Shown here in pieces: positions 9,047 to 17,413 of a stretch of DNA of 64,000 nt. The translations under genes were made by a program, and so were the position numbers. The notes below the pieces were generated by a model that worked only from the letters and a program-made list of their open reading frames with translations, ran no database searches and was not told where the DNA came from. Position 1 is the stretch's first letter. Every line of letters begins with the position of its first letter. Source of the DNA: Sphingobacterium humi (lineage in GTDB: Bacteria; Bacteroidota; Bacteroidia; Sphingobacteriales; Sphingobacteriaceae); NCBI RefSeq assembly GCF_009768885.1, contig NZ_WSQA01000001.1, positions 310,001 through 374,000 on the forward strand, written 5' to 3'.

Positions 9047-9223
9047 TTACTTATTTTCCTTATTCTCGCTTTTCTTTTCCTTTTTATTATGGGTCATATC
9101 ATCGCCTTTTACCTGTTGTTCCTCATGCTCCCGGCTATCTAGGTTATCCTTATTCTGTACGGGCATATGTTGTTTTCCTGTGTTTACCGGTCTACCACCG
9201 TTTTGTCCTTGATTACCTTTCAT
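9047..9223 (-). CDS. Small hydrophilic Asn/Gln/Lys-rich protein
   Basis: 58 residues read on the minus strand from the ATG at 9221-9223 to the TAA at 9047-9049. The product starts MKGNQGQNGGRPVNTGKQ, continues with HMPVQNKDNLDSREHEE and ends in a Lys/Asn-rich tail (NKKEKKSENKENK). It has almost no hydrophobic residues, no signal peptide and no cysteine, and is probably disordered. The opposite strand has an open frame of similar size, but its translation (Phe/Leu/Ser/Cys-rich) looks like an antisense shadow, whereas this frame has a normal soluble composition. I recall similar short proteins in Sphingobacteriaceae but know no function for them. Confidence 0.6.
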   Translation of the reverse strand: MKGNQGQNGGRPVNTGKQHMPVQNKDNLDSREHEEQQVKGDDMTHNKKEKKSENKENK

Positions 9224-9333
9224 AGTTGTAAATGTTTAAGATTATCGATTTTGTTCTCTTTAAATAACAGCTAGGTTCCTGCTTTGTTCAAATTTTAACA
9301 TTTTACTGCCCCACAGAATTTCACAGTTGGCGG

Positions 9334-9362
9334 TTGGAATCTTTGGATAATTCCTACCTTTG
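9334..9362 (+). promoter_or_regulatory. Bacteroidota-type promoter of the ECF sigma gene
   Basis: TTG at 9334-9336, 18 bases, then TACCTTTG at 9355-9362, a full match to the TAnnTTTG -7 consensus. Transcription should start near 9369. This rules out the upstream TTG codons at 9334 and 9343 as translation starts and favours the one at 9385. Confidence 0.6.
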
Positions 9363-9384
9363 CCTTGACTATCCACTATCTATT

Positions 9385-9936
9385 TTGAAAAACCAGGCAT
9401 TAGCAACAGATGAAGAGCTCTTAACGCGCGCGCAAGCGGGCGAGACTAGCGCATTTGACACGCTATATGATCGGTATTATCCTATTTTATTCGTGCATGC
9501 TATGAAAAAGCTGGCCAACGAGCAGGATGCCAAAGACCTGGTTCAGGATTTGTTTTTAAGCTTCTACAGCAGCCTACCGCAGCTCGGTTCTATTCATAAT
9601 GTTGGTGGTTATCTATATACCCTTCTTAAAAACAGAATCTTAAATTTCCTAGAGAAAAACCTTGTTCGGTATAAGTATTTAGAACAATTTCAATTTCAAG
9701 AAGCCTATAAACCAGTAGAGAACTACATCTTTGAAAAGGAACTGCAAGCACAAATTGAGGCAGGAATTCAAGCCCTCCCCGAGAAAATGAGATTAGTCTT
9801 TGAAATGAGCAGAATCCAAATGCTGAACCATAAAGAAATTGGTGATCAACTTCAAATCTCGGATAAAACCGTAAAAAAACAAATCGTTAATGCGTTGAAA
9901 ATCATACGCTCCAAAATTCATTTCTTCTTTTTTTAA
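9385..9936 (+). CDS. ECF-family RNA polymerase sigma factor (FecI-like)
   Basis: 183 residues from a TTG at 9385. No ATG is available before conserved region 2, and the promoter just upstream excludes earlier starts. Region 2 is visible as AFDTLYDRYYPILFVHAMKKL and DAKDLVQDLFLSFY (about 22-70). Region 4 is EKMRLVFEMSRIQ and HKEIGDQLQISDKTVKKQIVNALK (about 130-178). The FecR gene follows 43 bases downstream and an STN-containing SusC lies beyond it. This is the classic trans-envelope relay in which an occupied receptor releases the sigma factor through FecR. It should direct transcription of the susC-susD-tlpA genes that follow. Confidence 0.9.
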   Translation: MKNQALATDEELLTRAQAGETSAFDTLYDRYYPILFVHAMKKLANEQDAKDLVQDLFLSFYSSLPQLGSIHNVGGYLYTLLKNRILNFLEKNLVRYKYLEQFQFQEAYKPVENYIFEKELQAQIEAGIQALPEKMRLVFEMSRIQMLNHKEIGDQLQISDKTVKKQIVNALKIIRSKIHFFFF

Positions 9937-9979
9937 TTTTCTTCTACTCCCTCCTGCCCCCTCACCTGTCTTGATTAAA

Positions 9980-11098
9980 ATGACAGGTATGAAGCCGCCA
10001 ATAAAAGAACTACTCCACAAATACAATCAAGGTACCGCAAGTCCGGAAGAACAGGAATTGCTGGAACAATGGTATTTGTCATTAGGGACTGATCATCCAG
10101 CCCGAGATCAGGATAGTATCCTGCGTAATTTCCAAGCCAGTAAGCAAGTAATTCAAGCCCAATACCCGAAGGAAAGACGTTTATATTTGCGCGTAGCCAG
10201 TGTTGCTGCTGCCCTCACCTTAGCCTTCACAGGATATTACCTATGGAATAAAGGAGACAAGGTTGAAAGCATGGAACAGTCTGCGGGGATTCAAATCTCT
10301 CCAGGTCAGGAGTTGGCCCTTTATAAGGCCTCAAATGGAGACGATGTAAACCTCAGTGACATCCAAAAAGGAAAAAGCATCAGTGCTGATGGGTTAACCT
10401 TCATAAAAACCGATGAAGGCAAAATTGAACTCAAGTATGAGGAAACAACTACAGCAAGCCAAGCACCTAAAATGCATCAGATTCAAACACCCCTAGGTGC
10501 TGAATTCGAAGTGACCATGCCGGATGGTTCTGCTGTGAAATTAAATGCGGCCTCTAGCCTCAGCTTTAAATCTGACTACAACCAGAAGAATCGGGAAGTA
10601 GAATTGCAAGGAGAAGGTTTTTTTGATGTTCAAAAAGCGTCAAAGCCATTTGTGGTACATTCTAAAAACCAAATCGTTTCTGTTTTAGGAACGCAATTTA
10701 ATATCAAAGCCTATCCGAATGAAGCCCTAACCACAACAAAACTTATCCGTGGTTCGGTAAAAATCAAAAATACCCTTTCGAACAAGGAACTGACGATGAA
10801 GCCCGGCGATGAAGTCAGCAATACCGGCAACAGTCTTGCGTTGCAGGAGAATGCCCATACAAAGGTAGACTGGGTGGCCAAGGAAATCGTCTTCGATTCG
10901 GAAGAAATCGGGTTCATTATGAACGATATTGCCCGCTGGTATAATGTAGAAGTGGTATTCGAAAATCCAGCACAAAAAACCATTACCTATTCAGGAACCA
11001 TCTCGCGCTATGCCGATTTCCATAAGGTTTTGGAAGTATTAGAAAAAACAGGATCATTAACATTTGACGTTGAAGGAAGGAAAATAACCGTAAAATAA
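9980..11098 (+). CDS. FecR-family anti-sigma factor
   Basis: 372 residues from the ATG at 9980; a second ATG at 9989 (MKPPIKELL) is equally possible. An N-terminal cytoplasmic segment (ELLHKYNQGTASPEEQELLEQWY) is followed by one transmembrane helix (about 71-89). The periplasmic FecR domain comes next (TPLGAEFEVTMPDGSAVKLNAAS, REVELQGEGFFDVQK, VLGTQFNIKAY), then a DUF4974-like C-terminus (TYSGTISRYADFHKVLEVLEKT) that contacts the STN domain of the receptor. It links the ECF sigma factor upstream to the SusC receptor downstream. Confidence 0.93.
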   Translation: MTGMKPPIKELLHKYNQGTASPEEQELLEQWYLSLGTDHPARDQDSILRNFQASKQVIQAQYPKERRLYLRVASVAAALTLAFTGYYLWNKGDKVESMEQSAGIQISPGQELALYKASNGDDVNLSDIQKGKSISADGLTFIKTDEGKIELKYEETTTASQAPKMHQIQTPLGAEFEVTMPDGSAVKLNAASSLSFKSDYNQKNREVELQGEGFFDVQKASKPFVVHSKNQIVSVLGTQFNIKAYPNEALTTTKLIRGSVKIKNTLSNKELTMKPGDEVSNTGNSLALQENAHTKVDWVAKEIVFDSEEIGFIMNDIARWYNVEVVFENPAQKTITYSGTISRYADFHKVLEVLEKTGSLTFDVEGRKITVK

Positions 11099-11110
11099 CA
11101 GCACAAAAAA

Positions 11111-11147
11111 GGTCAAATATGCGCTAACATATTCGACCCCATTTTTT
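11111..11147 (+). terminator. Hairpin with T-run between fecR and susC
   Basis: An 11-bp stem (GGTCAAATATG at 11111-11121 with CATATTCGACC at 11128-11138, one mismatch) and loop CGCTAA are followed by CCATTTTTT. It would end or attenuate transcription from the sigma-fecR unit and give the receptor operon its own level of expression. Confidence 0.75.
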
Positions 11148-11207
11148 GGCTGTTTATACTTAATAAGTTGCACGTATTAAATAATCAAAAACAAACCAAT
11201 CAAATTT

Positions 11208-14200
11208 ATGAATTACAACAGAGGAATACTAATGAAAATCCATTTAGTATGTGCCCTGCTTGGAGCGAGCTTGCTCCAAACGAAAGCTGAGGTTTTTGGG
11301 CAAAACCTAAACATCCACGCAAAGGATATTACCTTCAAAGAGCTCATTCAAAAGATTGAGGGCCAATCGGCCTATAAATTCGTTTATGAGGATCAGGTAA
11401 TCCGATCGGCAAGGGCCAAGGAAATCAATTTCCGGGATCAACCTATCGATGAGGTGTTACAGGTGGCCATCGGCGACTTGCCTATCCAGTACGAAATCAT
11501 TGATCATACGGTTATTTTAAAGCGTGGCAATAGCCAACAGAAGCTTAAGTATTATTCGGGGCAAATTTTCGACAGCAAAGGGAATCCTCTTCCGCAGGTT
11601 ACTGTCAAAGTGAAAGGAACCTTCCGTGTGACGGCAACAGATCAGCAAGGGAAGTTCAGCATCGGTTTATTACCTCAAGAAAACATGATTGAGATTAGCA
11701 GTATCGGCTACCATGGGAAGGAGCTCAATGTTAACTCAAACCTCAGTCATATCGTACTGACCGAATTAGAATATGACATCGAAGAATTGCAAGTGACGGT
11801 ACAAACCGGTTACCGCGCGCTGACGGATGCTGAATTGACAGGTGCTGTTGCTACTATAAACCAAAAAGACTTCGACCAACGTGTAGCCGTTTCGGGCAAC
11901 TTCCTAGAAAACCTAGAAGGTAAATTGGCCGGTTTAGTGTACAATTCCCAATCAGGCGACCTTTCCATCCGCGGTGTCTCCACGTTTGATGCTGTTCGTA
12001 AGCCTTTGATCGTTTTAGATGGTTTTCCAACAGAGATCGACATCCAGAATATTAATCCGAATGATATTGTTTCAGTCAACGTATTAAAAGATGCGGCTGC
12101 AGCGTCCATCTATGGCTCCAGAGCTTCTAATGGCGTTATTGTGATTGAAACAAAACGTGGAAAGTCAGGTGGCACCAAATTTAACCTTCGTGCGACCACC
12201 GCCGTACAGGCAAAGCCAGACTTTGATTATATGGATTATGCGAGTTCCGCAAATCTAGCACTTATTAATCGAGACTATCTATTGAACTCAACCTTCAAGC
12301 GTGCCGATTTTAACGGCCGATTGATGGCGAGCACCCCGATTCATGATGCAGTATTTGACTTCAAAGAAGGCAAAATAAACCAAGCAGAATTAGATCATCG
12401 AGTAATGGAAATTGGCCAATACGACAACCTGAACGAATACAAGGACTTGTTTTACCGCCAAGCAATTACCAGCCAGCTGGACTTTGACCTGAGTGGGGGC
12501 TCCGACAAACACACCTACCTTTTGGGCGGTAATTACCTTAGTGAGCGAGGTAGCTATATCGAAACATCAAGCAAACGGATATTATTAAACTTTGCTTCTA
12601 CCCATCAGCTTAACAGGATCATGAACCTTGATTTTAAAGGGATGTACAGTAATGGTCAGCAAAAAGCACCATTCAAACAGGTGGGTATTGATGATTTTTA
12701 TGCTTTCGAACGCCTCGTAGATGATCAAGGAAATGCATTGCCTGTACTTATGGGGCCGAACAGAAGTCGTTTTAACAGCATCATGGCAAGCAATAATGAC
12801 TTAAACATGGAGAATGGACTTTATGATCAATTGTATTATCCATACGCCGATGTTTCCAGAGCCAATACGAAAATCAATATGTCCTCCGTACGTTTCCAAG
12901 CGCGCCTTAACAGCAAACTGAACAACTGGTTAAGCTTAGATTTGGGTGGTGCCTATGAAGATGAACGAGGTCTGGATGCCAACCTGATGCAAGAGAATTA
13001 CTTTACGCTAAGACGCTTGTTAAATTACAAAGCCAGTAAAGATCCTTCTTCGGGGAGAGCCATGTTCGCTACGCTTCCGCAAGGCGATATGTTATCACGG
13101 AATAACCAATCCTTAAAATCATACACTGTTCGTGGTCAATTCAATGTGAACTACAAAGATGCACAAGATATGCATCAAGTTTCCGGCGTTATTGGATCAG
13201 AAATCCGTCGAATTGAAATGTCTTCCAACCTGAATACCATATTTGGTTATGACGGTCAATCGCTGATCCAAACGCCATTGGATTATGTATTGTTAAACCG
13301 TGCTTTACAACCTGCATTCAAAGAAACATTACCTGCAACCGATCTTCCTTTAGTTCATTATCCGTACTACTTTAATGAGCAATACGATGATCGTCGTTTT
13401 GCTTCTTTCTATGCTGATGGAACCTATTTATTCAAAAAGAAATACGCGCTGACAGGAAGTATGCGGATTGATCAATCCAATTTATTTGGAACAGATCCTG
13501 CCTACCGTTATAAGCCTTTCTACTCTATAGGTGCGAATTGGAGTATCCAGAATGAAGCATTCATGCAGGCTTATGATTGGGTCAACATCTTAAAACTGCG
13601 TACGGCATATGGGGTTAATGGGAATACACCTACTTCGGCCAATGGGAAGTACCTCATCTTAAGTTCAGAAGTGAACTATACCTATTTCCCATTCGAGAAA
13701 TACTATGATGTGATGTCGCCGGAAAATAGTTCCATGCGCTGGGAAAGAACCAATATCTATAACTTAGGCTTAGACTTCGCCCTTTGGAACTATCGATTCT
13801 CGGGAAGCTTAGATTATTATTTGAAAAATGCAACAGATGTGATTGGCCTTTTAAGTTCTGACCCAACCTCCGGATTCAATGCCTACAATGCGAATACCGC
13901 CAGCATCCAGAACAATGGTTTTGAATTGCAATTAAACAGCATCAATATCCAACGCTCAAACTTCGCCTGGAAAACACAATTAACGGGTTCCTTTAATTTC
14001 AATAAGGTAAAAGAAGTTTTGATGGCTCAACCGTCTGGAACTGCCGCCTTGTTACCGCTTGTTTCCCAAATTGAATACGTTGCAGACCGTCCAATTGGAC
14101 CAATCTATGCCTACAACTATGCGGGCTTAAATGAGAAAGGTCAGCCGGAAATATTCGATAAAAATGGAAATAGAAGAATGGTTAGCGCGAATGCAGAAGG

Positions 14201-14756
14201 GTCGAATGCAGAAATCTCCATCGATGATATGCTGTATATGGGTACCACCGTTCCAAAGTATGTATTGGGTTTCAATAACCAGTTTAGCTACGGTCAGTTT
14301 GATCTTTCTTTCCTGTTTATGTATTATGGAGGACATGTTATGCGCAGCATGGCACCTAGCCCTTACGAGACTACTCGCTATTTCCAGGAGGAAGCTTTAA
14401 ATTATTGGAAGGAAGCCGGTGATGAGCAACATACTGACATCCCAGGCTATCAGATTGTGGGTAAAAGCAATTATTTCAACGATTATGCGCGCTCGGGCTA
14501 TCAGCAAGCAAGCAAATTTGTGAAGAATGCCGATTTTATCCGTCTTCGTGATATCATCCTGACCTATAGACTAAAAGATGAAGTAAGTAATAAACTGAAG
14601 CTGAACAATACTCAGATCCGTTTGCAAGTACAGAATCCTTGGAAATATACCTTCAGCGATAATTCCATCGATCCGGACGCGATCAATAAAACCAATGGGC
14701 AGCGTTTCTTGCCAAGACCTGCCATGTACAGCCTTTCATTATACACTAACTTTTAA
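11208..14756 (+). CDS. SusC/RagA-family TonB-dependent receptor with N-terminal STN (FecR-signalling) domain
   Basis: 1182 residues. After a signal peptide (to about residue 30, ending EVFGQ) comes an STN domain (LNIHAKDITFKELIQKIEG ... IQYEIIDHTVILKRG, about 33-104). A carboxypeptidase-regulatory-like domain (about 113-195), the plug (SIRGVSTFDAVRKPLIVLDGF, LKDAAAASIYGSRASNGVI, about 200-325) and the barrel, ending SLSLYTNF, follow. The STN domain is what receptors use to signal to FecR, which matches the sigma/anti-sigma pair upstream. It exports the signal and imports the substrate together with the SusD gene nine bases downstream. An alternative start is the ATG at residue 9. The substrate is unknown, since no hydrolase lies in the operon. 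Confidence 0.95.
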   Translation: MNYNRGILMKIHLVCALLGASLLQTKAEVFGQNLNIHAKDITFKELIQKIEGQSAYKFVYEDQVIRSARAKEINFRDQPIDEVLQVAIGDLPIQYEIIDHTVILKRGNSQQKLKYYSGQIFDSKGNPLPQVTVKVKGTFRVTATDQQGKFSIGLLPQENMIEISSIGYHGKELNVNSNLSHIVLTELEYDIEELQVTVQTGYRALTDAELTGAVATINQKDFDQRVAVSGNFLENLEGKLAGLVYNSQSGDLSIRGVSTFDAVRKPLIVLDGFPTEIDIQNINPNDIVSVNVLKDAAAASIYGSRASNGVIVIETKRGKSGGTKFNLRATTAVQAKPDFDYMDYASSANLALINRDYLLNSTFKRADFNGRLMASTPIHDAVFDFKEGKINQAELDHRVMEIGQYDNLNEYKDLFYRQAITSQLDFDLSGGSDKHTYLLGGNYLSERGSYIETSSKRILLNFASTHQLNRIMNLDFKGMYSNGQQKAPFKQVGIDDFYAFERLVDDQGNALPVLMGPNRSRFNSIMASNNDLNMENGLYDQLYYPYADVSRANTKINMSSVRFQARLNSKLNNWLSLDLGGAYEDERGLDANLMQENYFTLRRLLNYKASKDPSSGRAMFATLPQGDMLSRNNQSLKSYTVRGQFNVNYKDAQDMHQVSGVIGSEIRRIEMSSNLNTIFGYDGQSLIQTPLDYVLLNRALQPAFKETLPATDLPLVHYPYYFNEQYDDRRFASFYADGTYLFKKKYALTGSMRIDQSNLFGTDPAYRYKPFYSIGANWSIQNEAFMQAYDWVNILKLRTAYGVNGNTPTSANGKYLILSSEVNYTYFPFEKYYDVMSPENSSMRWERTNIYNLGLDFALWNYRFSGSLDYYLKNATDVIGLLSSDPTSGFNAYNANTASIQNNGFELQLNSINIQRSNFAWKTQLTGSFNFNKVKEVLMAQPSGTAALLPLVSQIEYVADRPIGPIYAYNYAGLNEKGQPEIFDKNGNRRMVSANAEGSNAEISIDDMLYMGTTVPKYVLGFNNQFSYGQFDLSFLFMYYGGHVMRSMAPSPYETTRYFQEEALNYWKEAGDEQHTDIPGYQIVGKSNYFNDYARSGYQQASKFVKNADFIRLRDIILTYRLKDEVSNKLKLNNTQIRLQVQNPWKYTFSDNSIDPDAINKTNGQRFLPRPAMYSLSLYTNF

Positions 14757-14765
14757 GCACAACAC

Positions 14766-16100
14766 ATGAAACTGAAATATATCTATATATCCCTTTTGAG
14801 CCTTGGTTTACTAAGCTCCTGCGATAAATACCTGGATGTTGAACCTAAAGGCATTATCATTCCTAATAAATTAGATGATTATGATAAGCTCTTGAATTCA
14901 CCTACAACCACCAATAGCTTCTCCCAGTACCTGATTTACGCTAGTGATGATATCCACACTGATTTTACCACCAACGCGGTTGATCCTAGAACAAATATCT
15001 ATTACTGGAAAACTATTCTGGATACCGATAATGATGCCTCTCCCGTAATTTGGAGTGAGTTTTACCGCCAAATATACAATGCGAATATCATTATCAATAA
15101 CGTAGGAAAAGCCGTTGATGGATCTGAGAGCCGGAAAAATCAATTATTAGCTGAAGCCTTGACTAACCGTGCCGAAGCACATTTTAACCTGCTCACGGCC
15201 TTTAGCAAAGCTTATGACGATAAAACTGCTAGTTCATTGCCCGGCATTCCATGGGTAACTTATACGGATGTCACCAATAAGACACCAGATCGCTCTACCC
15301 TACAAGCCACTTTGGACTTGATCATTAAAGATTTGCAACAGGCCGAAAGCTTGCTAAGCAATACTAGATTAAACAAAACTAGGGTAAACAAGGCTGTTGC
15401 ATCAGCCGTATTAACCCGTGTTTACTTATATATGGGTAATTATGAAGAGGTGGCAAAATACGCTGAGTTAGCCCTAAAAGAACCACATAGCTTTAGAAAC
15501 TATAACGATTACTATTCGGTTTATGAATTTCCTTCGGAAGAAACCGATCCAGAAATCCTATGGCTTCGCGCATCCACGGATGATGCCCAAATTTACTACA
15601 TCAATTATGCAAATGACTTGCTAAACCTATACGGACCTGATGACCTTCGGGGCGTATTATTCCCGGCGGATTATTACGGTTTGGGTTGGTACATGAAGCA
15701 AACCCGGGGTTGGGGCAACTTCGGCATTTCCTTCATGGAGATGAAGCTGTCGCAAGCCGAAGCTTTGGCCCATCAAAACAAGCTAACAGAGGCCTTAGCC
15801 ATCTTAAATGAAATTCGCGAATTACGCACTGCAGCAACTGCTTTCAAACCATTTTCATCCAGCAATAAGGAAGAAGTTATCAAGGCAATCCTTTTAGAAA
15901 GACGGAAAGAACTGGCCTTCGGCAGTAACCGTTGGATGGATATGAAGCGCCTAGCCAAGCAAGGTCGCGGCAGCAAATCTATTCGTCAATCGGTAGATTT
16001 CGAAAACCTGATCAGCATCGATCCGAATTCCTTTGAATACACTTTTGAAATCCCATCCAGGGTATTGATGTTCAACCCGGATATGCAAAAAAACTTTTAA
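14766..16100 (+). CDS. SusD/RagB-family outer-membrane lipoprotein
   Basis: 444 residues with a lipoprotein signal (LGLLSSC, lipidated Cys19) followed by DKYLDVEPKG, the usual start of SusD proteins. TPR-like helices are seen in the N-terminal half (QLLAEALTNRAEAHFNLLTAFSKAY). The C-terminal family signature is ERRKELAFGSNRWMDMKRL. It is shorter than the usual 500-600 residues, which suggests a small substrate pocket. It starts nine bases after the SusC stop and should act as the lid of that transporter. Confidence 0.93.
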   Translation: MKLKYIYISLLSLGLLSSCDKYLDVEPKGIIIPNKLDDYDKLLNSPTTTNSFSQYLIYASDDIHTDFTTNAVDPRTNIYYWKTILDTDNDASPVIWSEFYRQIYNANIIINNVGKAVDGSESRKNQLLAEALTNRAEAHFNLLTAFSKAYDDKTASSLPGIPWVTYTDVTNKTPDRSTLQATLDLIIKDLQQAESLLSNTRLNKTRVNKAVASAVLTRVYLYMGNYEEVAKYAELALKEPHSFRNYNDYYSVYEFPSEETDPEILWLRASTDDAQIYYINYANDLLNLYGPDDLRGVLFPADYYGLGWYMKQTRGWGNFGISFMEMKLSQAEALAHQNKLTEALAILNEIRELRTAATAFKPFSSSNKEEVIKAILLERRKELAFGSNRWMDMKRLAKQGRGSKSIRQSVDFENLISIDPNSFEYTFEIPSRVLMFNPDMQKNF

Positions 16101-16123
16101 CAATAAACAGCTAAAGAATCACT

Positions 16124-17311
16124 ATGAAAAAGATATTATCCATACTTCTGATGAGCTATGGCTTGATGGGTTATGCCCAAGATAAATACATCATCACAGG
16201 CAAAATTGATGGCCAAGTTGAAGGTAAAAAAGTATACTTATACAAAACCAACTATGAAAGCAACAAAGTAATCGATAGCACAAAGATTAAAAAAGGTCAA
16301 TTTAAATTAAAAGGTAGTGTGCCCCTTCCGGGGCTCTATCAAATCGTAATTGATAAAACGCCCAAAGGCGAAGAATCATCAGCAAAAAACTGGACCAGTT
16401 CGCGCTTCTACCTAGAGAATTCCCCAATTACTTTCCAAGGCCATGTCGATAGCTTAACAACGTATTATTACAATCCAAATAAAAAGGCCGCTGTAATTAC
16501 CGGTTCAAAAACACAGGATAAACAAACGGCTTACAATGAAAGTATTAAGGATTTGCGGAGTAAAATAAGTGCCTTAGATAAAGAGTACAGCGAGAAATAT
16601 CACCTGCCAACCCTAAAAGGCATTTACAATACGGAGGAAGGCATCCGTATCAGTAAGGAAATGGCCATTTACGACAAGCAGCTTCGCGAAAGCAACTTAA
16701 ATTTTATTAAAAACAATCCCAAATCAGTAGTTGCCTTAGACTTAGCCATGTATAACTTCATCGGGATGTTCGTTGAATTGACCGTTCCGCAGATCGAAGA
16801 ATTAACAGCCGCCATCAAACAAGGCTGGGAAGGCACGCCGCAGTACGAAGAATTCTTACGCTATGCCGAGAAGAGTAAAAAGACCGCCCTATTCTCAACA
16901 TATCAGGATTTTGAATTAAAAAATGAAGAAGGAAATTCCGTAAAGATTTCATCTTTCATTAAGCCCGGACAATACAGCATGCTGGAATTTTGGGCCTCTT
17001 GGTGTGGACCATGCCGCGGAGAAATCCCTCATTTAGTAAAGATCAATGAGAAATATAAAGACGCAGGATTCAATATCATCAGTATCTCCTTGGACGAGCG
17101 CAATAAAGATTGGCGCAAGGCCATGAATGAAGAGAAGATGGTATGGACCCAACTGAACGAACCCAAAGGTTTTGATGGGGAAGTATCAAAAGCGTATAAT
17201 ATCACCGGTATTCCATTTGCCATCCTATTGGATCCAGAAGGAAAGATCGTAGACTTTAATATGCGTGGCGCTAAATTAGACGCTGCCCTCCGAGATATTT
17301 ACGGATTTTAA
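16124..17311 (+). CDS. TlpA-type thiol-disulfide oxidoreductase with DUF4369-like N-terminus
   Basis: 395 residues. A signal peptide (MKKILSILLMSYGLMGYAQ) is followed by a beta-rich N-terminal domain typical of DUF4369 (YIITGKIDGQVEGKKVYLYK, about 20-125), a helical linker and a thioredoxin fold. The active site is WASWCGPC (Cys294 and Cys297), and the cis-proline loop is GIPFAILLDPEGKI. It works in the periplasm, probably reducing or isomerising disulfides of partner proteins. It closes the sigma-fecR-susC-susD operon, a combination seen repeatedly in Sphingobacteriaceae. Whether it handles the receptor itself or the imported substrate is not known. Confidence 0.93.
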   Translation: MKKILSILLMSYGLMGYAQDKYIITGKIDGQVEGKKVYLYKTNYESNKVIDSTKIKKGQFKLKGSVPLPGLYQIVIDKTPKGEESSAKNWTSSRFYLENSPITFQGHVDSLTTYYYNPNKKAAVITGSKTQDKQTAYNESIKDLRSKISALDKEYSEKYHLPTLKGIYNTEEGIRISKEMAIYDKQLRESNLNFIKNNPKSVVALDLAMYNFIGMFVELTVPQIEELTAAIKQGWEGTPQYEEFLRYAEKSKKTALFSTYQDFELKNEEGNSVKISSFIKPGQYSMLEFWASWCGPCRGEIPHLVKINEKYKDAGFNIISISLDERNKDWRKAMNEEKMVWTQLNEPKGFDGEVSKAYNITGIPFAILLDPEGKIVDFNMRGAKLDAALRDIYGF

Positions 17312-17312
17312 C

Positions 17313-17383
17313 AAAAAACTCCCTGTTGTTTTCAACAGAGAGTTTTTAATCCCGTCAACCAAAATTGACGGGATTCTTTTTTG
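17313..17383. terminator. Two tandem hairpins between convergent operons
   Basis: The first hairpin pairs AACTCCCTGTTG with CAACAGAGAGTT (one mismatch, about 17317-17343) and has T-runs on both strands. The second pairs AATCCCGTCAA with TTGACGGGATT (17348-17358 and 17364-17374) and is followed by CTTTTTT on the plus strand. Together they can stop the tlpA operon from the left and the symporter operon from the right. Confidence 0.85.
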
Positions 17384-17413
17384 CCCAAAGGCACATGCAA
17401 AAATTATATAGTA

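Noticed and set aside
9027..9212. Plus-strand frame of 61 codons rich in Phe, Leu, Ser and Cys
   Set aside because: It is the antisense shadow of the 58-residue hydrophilic gene on the minus strand and has no promoter or family features.
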